Assembly (NCBI RefSeq): GCF_025642155.1
Contig: NZ_CP106798.1
Location: 6,696,001-6,760,000 of the forward strand
Reading direction: 5' to 3'
From: Streptomyces sp. HUAS 15-9
Lineage (GTDB): Bacteria > Actinomycetota > Actinomycetes > Streptomycetales > Streptomycetaceae
Length of the DNA stretch: 64,000 bases
Shown: positions 60,188 to 64,000 of the stretch, one piece after another
Numbering within the stretch: the first letter of the stretch is position 1
How the letters are laid out: each line of letters starts with the position of its first letter
Notes under the pieces: model-generated
Told to the model about the DNA's origin: nothing
Databases searched by the model: none
What the model saw: only the letters and a program-made list of their open reading frames with translations
Position numbers and translations under genes: made by a program

Positions 60188-60921
60188 CCGGCTACCTGGC
60201 CATCGAGATCAAGCGGATGCTGCGCGGACCGCGCTTCATCGTCTTCGCGTTCGTCGTGCCCGTCGTGATGTACCTGCTGGAGTGCATGCTCTACAAGAAG
60301 CAGACCATCCCGCACTCCCACGGCATCACCTACAGCGCCTGGCTGATGTGCAGCCTGGCCGCCTACAGCGCGTTCACCTCCTCCATGCACACCACCGCCC
60401 GGGTCGCCCACGAACGGCAGATCGGCTGGCACCGGCAGCTGCGGCTGACCCCGCTGCTGCCGCGCACCTACCTGCTGACCAAGGTGTTCGTGGCGATGGT
60501 CGTCGCGCTGCCCGGCCCGGCCTTCGTGGCCCTGTTCGGCTGGCTCGTCCAGGACGTACACCTGTCGGCGAGCGGCTGGCTGCAGATCACCCTCGGCATC
60601 TGGATCGCCGCGCTGCCGTGTGCCGTACTCGGCCTGGTCATCGGCCTGTACGTGGCCCCCGAGCAGCAGCAGATGTACCTCCAGGGCCTGATCATCCTCT
60701 TCGGCTTCCTCGGCGGACTGCTCCTGCCGACCACCGGGTTCCCCGACTGGCTGGTCGACATCATCAAGGTCATGCCCAGCTACTGGCTCGCCGACATCGG
60801 CCACGGTGCCCTGCTGCACGACACCCGGGCCCTGGTCGGCGCGGCCGTGCTGGCCGCGTGGACGCTGGTGTTCTCCGGCGCGGTGGTCCTCAGCTACCGG
60901 CGCGAGGCGGCCCGGGCCTGA
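60184..60921 (+). CDS. ABC-2 type transporter permease
   Basis: A 245-residue membrane protein with about six hydrophobic segments (FIVFAFVVPVVMYLLE; VFVAMVVALPGPAFVALFGW; LGIWIAALPCAVLGLVIGL; GLIILFGFLGGLLLP; a C-terminal segment AAVLAAWTLVFSGAVVLSY). It starts within the stop of the ATPase gene (ATGA), so the two subunits form a DrrAB-like exporter. Short cytoplasmic loops contain RQIGWHRQLRLTPL, typical of ABC-2 permeases. Export of the pathway product is inferred from context. Confidence 0.92.
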   Translation: MTGYLAIEIKRMLRGPRFIVFAFVVPVVMYLLECMLYKKQTIPHSHGITYSAWLMCSLAAYSAFTSSMHTTARVAHERQIGWHRQLRLTPLLPRTYLLTKVFVAMVVALPGPAFVALFGWLVQDVHLSASGWLQITLGIWIAALPCAVLGLVIGLYVAPEQQQMYLQGLIILFGFLGGLLLPTTGFPDWLVDIIKVMPSYWLADIGHGALLHDTRALVGAAVLAAWTLVFSGAVVLSYRREAARA

Positions 60922-60934
60922 GCGGTCCCGGCCG

Positions 60935-60964
60935 TACGAGTCTCAGCCATACGAGTCTCAGCCA
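60935..60964 (+). repeat. two exact 15-bp direct repeats after the exporter genes
   Basis: TACGAGTCTCAGCCA occurs at 60935-60949 and 60950-60964, followed by a partial third unit (TACGAAGAAG). It is a small slippage-type duplication between the permease stop and a terminator hairpin. Confidence 0.9.
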
Positions 60965-60976
60965 TACGAAGAAGAG

Positions 60977-61007
60977 GTGGGCGCCGGCCGAGGAGGTCGG
61001 CGCCCAC
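60977..61007 (+). terminator. hairpin terminator after the ABC exporter genes
   Basis: GTGGGCGCCG (60977-60986) is perfectly complementary to CGGCGCCCAC (60998-61007) with an 11-base loop. It lies 56 bases after the permease stop and 60 bases before the hydrolase gene. There is no U-run, as usual in actinomycetes. Confidence 0.75.
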
Positions 61008-61067
61008 TCGCATGTCCAGCCGTCCACCTTCCCTGTCCTGCCCCGAACCCGACCGAGAGGGACCCCT

Positions 61068-61967
61068 ATGTTCCTGGCCCCCAGCCGCAAGGGAGTCGTC
61101 CCCTTCCGCGGCCACCACACCTGGTACCGCGTCACCGGAGACCTGCACAGCGGCCGTACCCCCCTCGTCGTCGCGCACGGCGGCCCCGGCTCCGTCCACG
61201 ACTATCTGCTGAGCCTGACGGCGCTCGCCTCCGACGGGCGCCCGGTCATCCACTACGACCAGCTCGGCAACGGCCAGTCCACCCGCCTGCCCGACCAGGG
61301 CGCCGACTTCTGGACTGTGGACCTGTTCCTGGCCGAACTGGACGCGCTTCTCACCCACTTGGACATCGCCGACGACTACCTGCTGTTCGGCCAGTCCTGG
61401 GGCGGCATGCTCGGCGCGGAGCACGCCGTGCGCCGCCCGGCCGGACTGCGCGGCCTCGTCATCGCCAACTCGCCCGCCTCCATGCCCCTGTGGCGCGCGG
61501 AGTGCGAGCGCCTCAAGGACGAGCTGCCGGCCGACGTCCGCGACACCCTGCGCCGCCACGAGGCCACCGGCGACTTCGCCCACCCCGACTACCAGCGCGC
61601 CGTCCTCGCCTTCTACGAACGCCACCTGTGCCGGGCCCGCCCGCTGCCCCCCGAAGTCGCCGGCACGCTCCTCGCCCTGCAGAGCGACCCCACCGTCTAC
61701 GGCACCATGAACGGCCCCGCCGACTTCCATGTCATCGGCACCCTCAAGGACTGGAGCGTCATCGACCGCCTCCCCGCGATCGACGTCCCCACCCTGGTCA
61801 TCACCGGCGCCCACGACGAGGCGACCGAGGCCACGATCCGCCCCTTCCTGGACCATATCCCCCAGGCCCGCTGGGAACTCTTCGAGGACTCCAGCCACAT
61901 GCCCCACGTCGAGGAGCCCGAGCGCTTCGAGACGGTCATGCGGGAGTGGCTGGCGCAGGTGGGCTGA
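61068..61967 (+). CDS. proline iminopeptidase-like alpha/beta hydrolase (S33)
   Basis: A 299-residue enzyme with the S33 signature HGGPGSVHDY (oxyanion region), nucleophile Ser110 in FGQSWGGMLG, an Asp in VITGAHDEAT and a His in SSHMPHVEEPERF. Family members remove N-terminal residues from small peptides. In some antibiotic clusters a relative (VinJ type) removes a protecting aminoacyl group from the finished or nascent polyketide. Here it could trim an aminoacyl cap, but there is no direct evidence. ATG 61068 is preceded by GAGAGGGACCCCT. It is flanked by two hairpin terminators, so it is probably monocistronic. Confidence 0.88.
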   Translation: MFLAPSRKGVVPFRGHHTWYRVTGDLHSGRTPLVVAHGGPGSVHDYLLSLTALASDGRPVIHYDQLGNGQSTRLPDQGADFWTVDLFLAELDALLTHLDIADDYLLFGQSWGGMLGAEHAVRRPAGLRGLVIANSPASMPLWRAECERLKDELPADVRDTLRRHEATGDFAHPDYQRAVLAFYERHLCRARPLPPEVAGTLLALQSDPTVYGTMNGPADFHVIGTLKDWSVIDRLPAIDVPTLVITGAHDEATEATIRPFLDHIPQARWELFEDSSHMPHVEEPERFETVMREWLAQVG

Positions 61968-61981
61968 GCGCACGAACGCGG

Positions 61982-62012
61982 AAGGGGGACCGGGCGAGGC
62001 CCGGTCCCCCTT
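61982..62012. terminator. strong bidirectional hairpin terminator
   Basis: A 14-bp perfect stem (61982-61995 with 61999-62012) closes a 3-base GAG loop. The left arm begins AAGGGGGACC and the right arm ends TCCCCCTT. It lies between the hydrolase gene and the convergent NRPS gene and should end transcription from both sides. Confidence 0.9.
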
Positions 62013-62049
62013 CGGTGCTGATCGACTTCCGTACTGATCGACCGGAGGC

Positions 62050-64000
62050 CTACTCCGACTTCTCCGCGATGAACCCGGCAAGGGCCCGCGGCGTCGGATG
62101 GGCGAAAAGGTCCGCGAGGCGAACGCGCACCTTCACGTCCGTCGTCCGCTTGATGCGCTGCAGCAGCTGCACCCCCAGCAGCGAGTGCCCTCCGTGCGAG
62201 AAGAACCCCGAGCCGGCCTTCAGGTCCTCGCGTTTGAGGAACTCCCGCCACAGGACGACGAGCTGATCGGTCAGCTCATCGGTGTCGATGCCGCTCGTCG
62301 CGCCCCGCTCCCGCCCGGCCAGGGCCTGAGCCCGCAGCCGCAGCCCCTCCAGGTCGGGCCGTCCGCCCACCGACGGCAGCGCGTCCACCACGACTACCCG
62401 GTCCGGCTCGGCGGACGCCGGCAGGGACACCCGTATCTGCTTCAGCAGCCGCTCGGCCAGACCCTCGGCCGGGCCGCCGCCCGTGGGCGCCACGAACGAC
62501 ACCACACGCCCCGCCACCGACACGCTCGCCGCACCCGCCACCTCCGCATGGGCCAGCAGCACCGCGTCGATCTCGTCGAGCCCGAAGGCGACCCCCTGGA
62601 CCGTGACCTGCCGGTCGAGCCGGCCCAGCAGCTCAAGACGCCCGTCCGGCAGCCAGCGCGCCAGTTCCCCGGTGCGCCGCACGGTCCCGTCCGCCTCCGC
62701 GAGGCACAGCTCCCCGCGCACCCGCACCGGCAGCTCCCCACCGTCGGGCGCCGCCACCAGGGCCCGTACGGCCGACCACTGGCCCGGCGCGTACGACGAG
62801 AGCTGCGCGACCGCGGGGGAGAGGGGTACCGCGGTCGGCAGCCCGTGCCGGTGGCCTCCGGCGACCGCGGCCCGGTCGGCATCGCTCCACACCGACAACT
62901 CGCCCACGGGACTGCCCAGTTCCTCTCCGAGTCGGACCAGGAGCGCGTCGTAGCGGGCGAGCAGCAGGCCCACCTCGGCCGGCGAGAACACCTGGGTGCG
63001 GAACACGGCACGGATGCGCAGCTCCTCCTCGTCCCCGGGCTGCGGCCCGGCCCCGGGCATGAAGAAGAACTCCAGGTCGAACTTGCTGAAGCCGTTCTCC
63101 ACGTCCCGCATGCGCGCCGGGAACCCGCCGACCGCGAAGTCACCGGACGTGCCGCCGGGCACATAGTTGAACAGATGCGTGCACAGCGAGTTGCGCCAGC
63201 TCGCGCCGGTATCCGCGTCCCGCACCTCGTCGAGCACCAGCTCGGCCGGCACCCCACTGTGCCCGATCCCCTCGAGGAACACCGAACGCACCCGGTTCAC
63301 CAAGCGCTTGAAGGGCTTGGCCGGATCGATACGCACCCGCAGCGGCAGCACGTTCACGTGGTAGCCGATCGCCGACTCTCGCCCGGCGGGCCGTACGCTC
63401 ACCGGCGAACCGACGACCAGATCCCGCCCGGCGCCGTGCCGCGACAGCAGCAGACAGTACGCGGACAGCAGGATCACGGCCTCCGGCGCGCGCAGCTCAC
63501 GGCACAGCCGCCGTACCACTTCGTGCGCCGGACGCGACAACGTGTACCAGGTGCTCTCCCCGGCGAGATCCGGTGTGTCGGACGGCGGGTTGCCGAACCA
63601 CAGGCCGCCCCCGTCGCCGGCGCGGTAGCCGTGCAGCTGATCCCGCCAGAACTCCAGGCTCTCCTCGGAGGGTTCGGGCTCCACGGCAGCCGGCACGGAC
63701 GGTGTCGTGTCGTAGCCGTCCGGGTCCTGGAGCGCGTGCAGCAGCTCACTGAGGAACGACACGGTGGACATCGCGTCGAACACCAGATGGTGCAGCGCGA
63801 CACTCACCGTGCAGCCGCCACCGTCCGACGTGAACACCGCCCCCCGCAGCAGCAGCGAGCCGTCGAGCGCGAACGGCGCCCCCACGAACTCCTCCACGGC
63901 GGCCTGTACGTCACCCGCGCCCACCGGCACGGCGGACACCGGCAGCGCCACCGCCTCGGGCGCGAGGACACTCTTGGCGAGCTCGGTCTCCGAGGCCCTG
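62050..64000 (-). CDS. NRPS fragment: condensation - truncated adenylation - PCP (N-terminus beyond the window)
   Basis: The frame is open to base 64000, so only the last ~649 residues are visible. First comes a condensation domain lacking its N-terminus, with active-site HHLVFDA (family HHxxxDG, last Gly changed to Ala), then AIGYHVNVLPLRV and WRNSLCTHLFNYVP. About 60 residues later an adenylation domain begins only at its A6-A8 end (RVRGELCLAEADGTVRRTGEL, then LELLGRLDRQVTVQG); the large catalytic subdomain with P-loop, A4 and A5 is absent. A PCP closes the protein (FFSHGGHSLLG, then TPRALAGFIAEKSE). It could condense the PKS chain with an amino acid but must obtain that amino acid from an in-trans A domain, such as the A-PCP protein or a gene to the right. 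Confidence 0.88.
   Translation of the reverse strand, partial: RASETELAKSVLAPEAVALPVSAVPVGAGDVQAAVEEFVGAPFALDGSLLLRGAVFTSDGGGCTVSVALHHLVFDAMSTVSFLSELLHALQDPDGYDTTPSVPAAVEPEPSEESLEFWRDQLHGYRAGDGGGLWFGNPPSDTPDLAGESTWYTLSRPAHEVVRRLCRELRAPEAVILLSAYCLLLSRHGAGRDLVVGSPVSVRPAGRESAIGYHVNVLPLRVRIDPAKPFKRLVNRVRSVFLEGIGHSGVPAELVLDEVRDADTGASWRNSLCTHLFNYVPGGTSGDFAVGGFPARMRDVENGFSKFDLEFFFMPGAGPQPGDEEELRIRAVFRTQVFSPAEVGLLLARYDALLVRLGEELGSPVGELSVWSDADRAAVAGGHRHGLPTAVPLSPAVAQLSSYAPGQWSAVRALVAAPDGGELPVRVRGELCLAEADGTVRRTGELARWLPDGRLELLGRLDRQVTVQGVAFGLDEIDAVLLAHAEVAGAASVSVAGRVVSFVAPTGGGPAEGLAERLLKQIRVSLPASAEPDRVVVVDALPSVGGRPDLEGLRLRAQALAGRERGATSGIDTDELTDQLVVLWREFLKREDLKAGSGFFSHGGHSLLGVQLLQRIKRTTDVKVRVRLADLFAHPTPRALAGFIAEKSE

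Noticed and set aside
60935..60964. Attachment site of an integrated element
   Set aside because: The 15-bp repeats are adjacent, with no tRNA gene, integrase or second distant copy seen.

Overview
The window is high-GC DNA with strong G/C preference at third codon positions, Shine-Dalgarno-led genes, SARP, AfsA-type and LuxR-type regulators and a large modular type I polyketide synthase. Together these point to Streptomyces or a close actinomycete. Almost all of it reads as one PKS/NRPS gene cluster with its regulators. Both ends are cut: a LuxR-type regulator runs in from the left and an NRPS gene on the minus strand runs off the right.

Left part, 1-14709. After the truncated LuxR gene come a small MbtH-like gene and a compact, unfamiliar locus (1086-3712). 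In that locus an 84-residue Asn/Ser-rich peptide gene sits 2 bases upstream of a zinc-peptidase gene, opposite a divergent prenyl-synthase-like gene whose Asp-rich motifs are degenerate. A regulatory block follows on the minus strand: an NB-ARC/LuxR regulator translationally coupled to a degenerate acyl-adenylate-forming protein, a SARP-NB-ARC regulator, an AfsA-type butyrolactone synthase and another LuxR regulator. A GPH-type MFS transporter points right.

Centre, 14740-22471. A HypE-like (AIR-synthase fold) gene is divergent from an amidase gene. Then come a type II thioesterase, a hydrolase-fold protein with a Cys nucleophile (GxCxG), a free-standing adenylation-PCP protein with an Asn/Asp-like specificity pocket, an O-methyltransferase and a free-standing ACP. 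I infer that these make and hand over an aminoacyl-derived starter, because the PKS has no loading module.

PKS, 22527-58018. Four collinear genes carry seven modules. Modules 1-3, 5 and 6 are KS-AT-DH-KR-ACP, module 4 also has an ER, and module 7 is KS-AT-ACP. Six ATs look malonyl-specific (HAFH) and module 5 looks methylmalonyl-specific (YASH). The predicted chain is starter-(CH=CH)3-CH2CH2-CH=C(CH3)-CH=CH-CO-CH2-CO-S. There is no TE domain.

Right part, 58144-64000. A second GxCxG protein, an ABC-2 exporter pair and a proline-iminopeptidase-like hydrolase are followed by two strong terminator hairpins. Last comes a minus-strand NRPS reading C - truncated A - PCP. My model is that the two Cys proteins act as carrier-to-carrier acyl shuttles in the manner of SyrC/CmaE, one at the start and one at the end of the TE-less line, passing the beta-keto chain to NRPS machinery (possibly giving a tetramate or amide). 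Three promoters (before the amidase gene and before each Cys-protein gene) share the same AGGGG-repeat array and spacing to a TAGnnT hexamer, which suggests one MalT/LAL-like activator controls the cluster.
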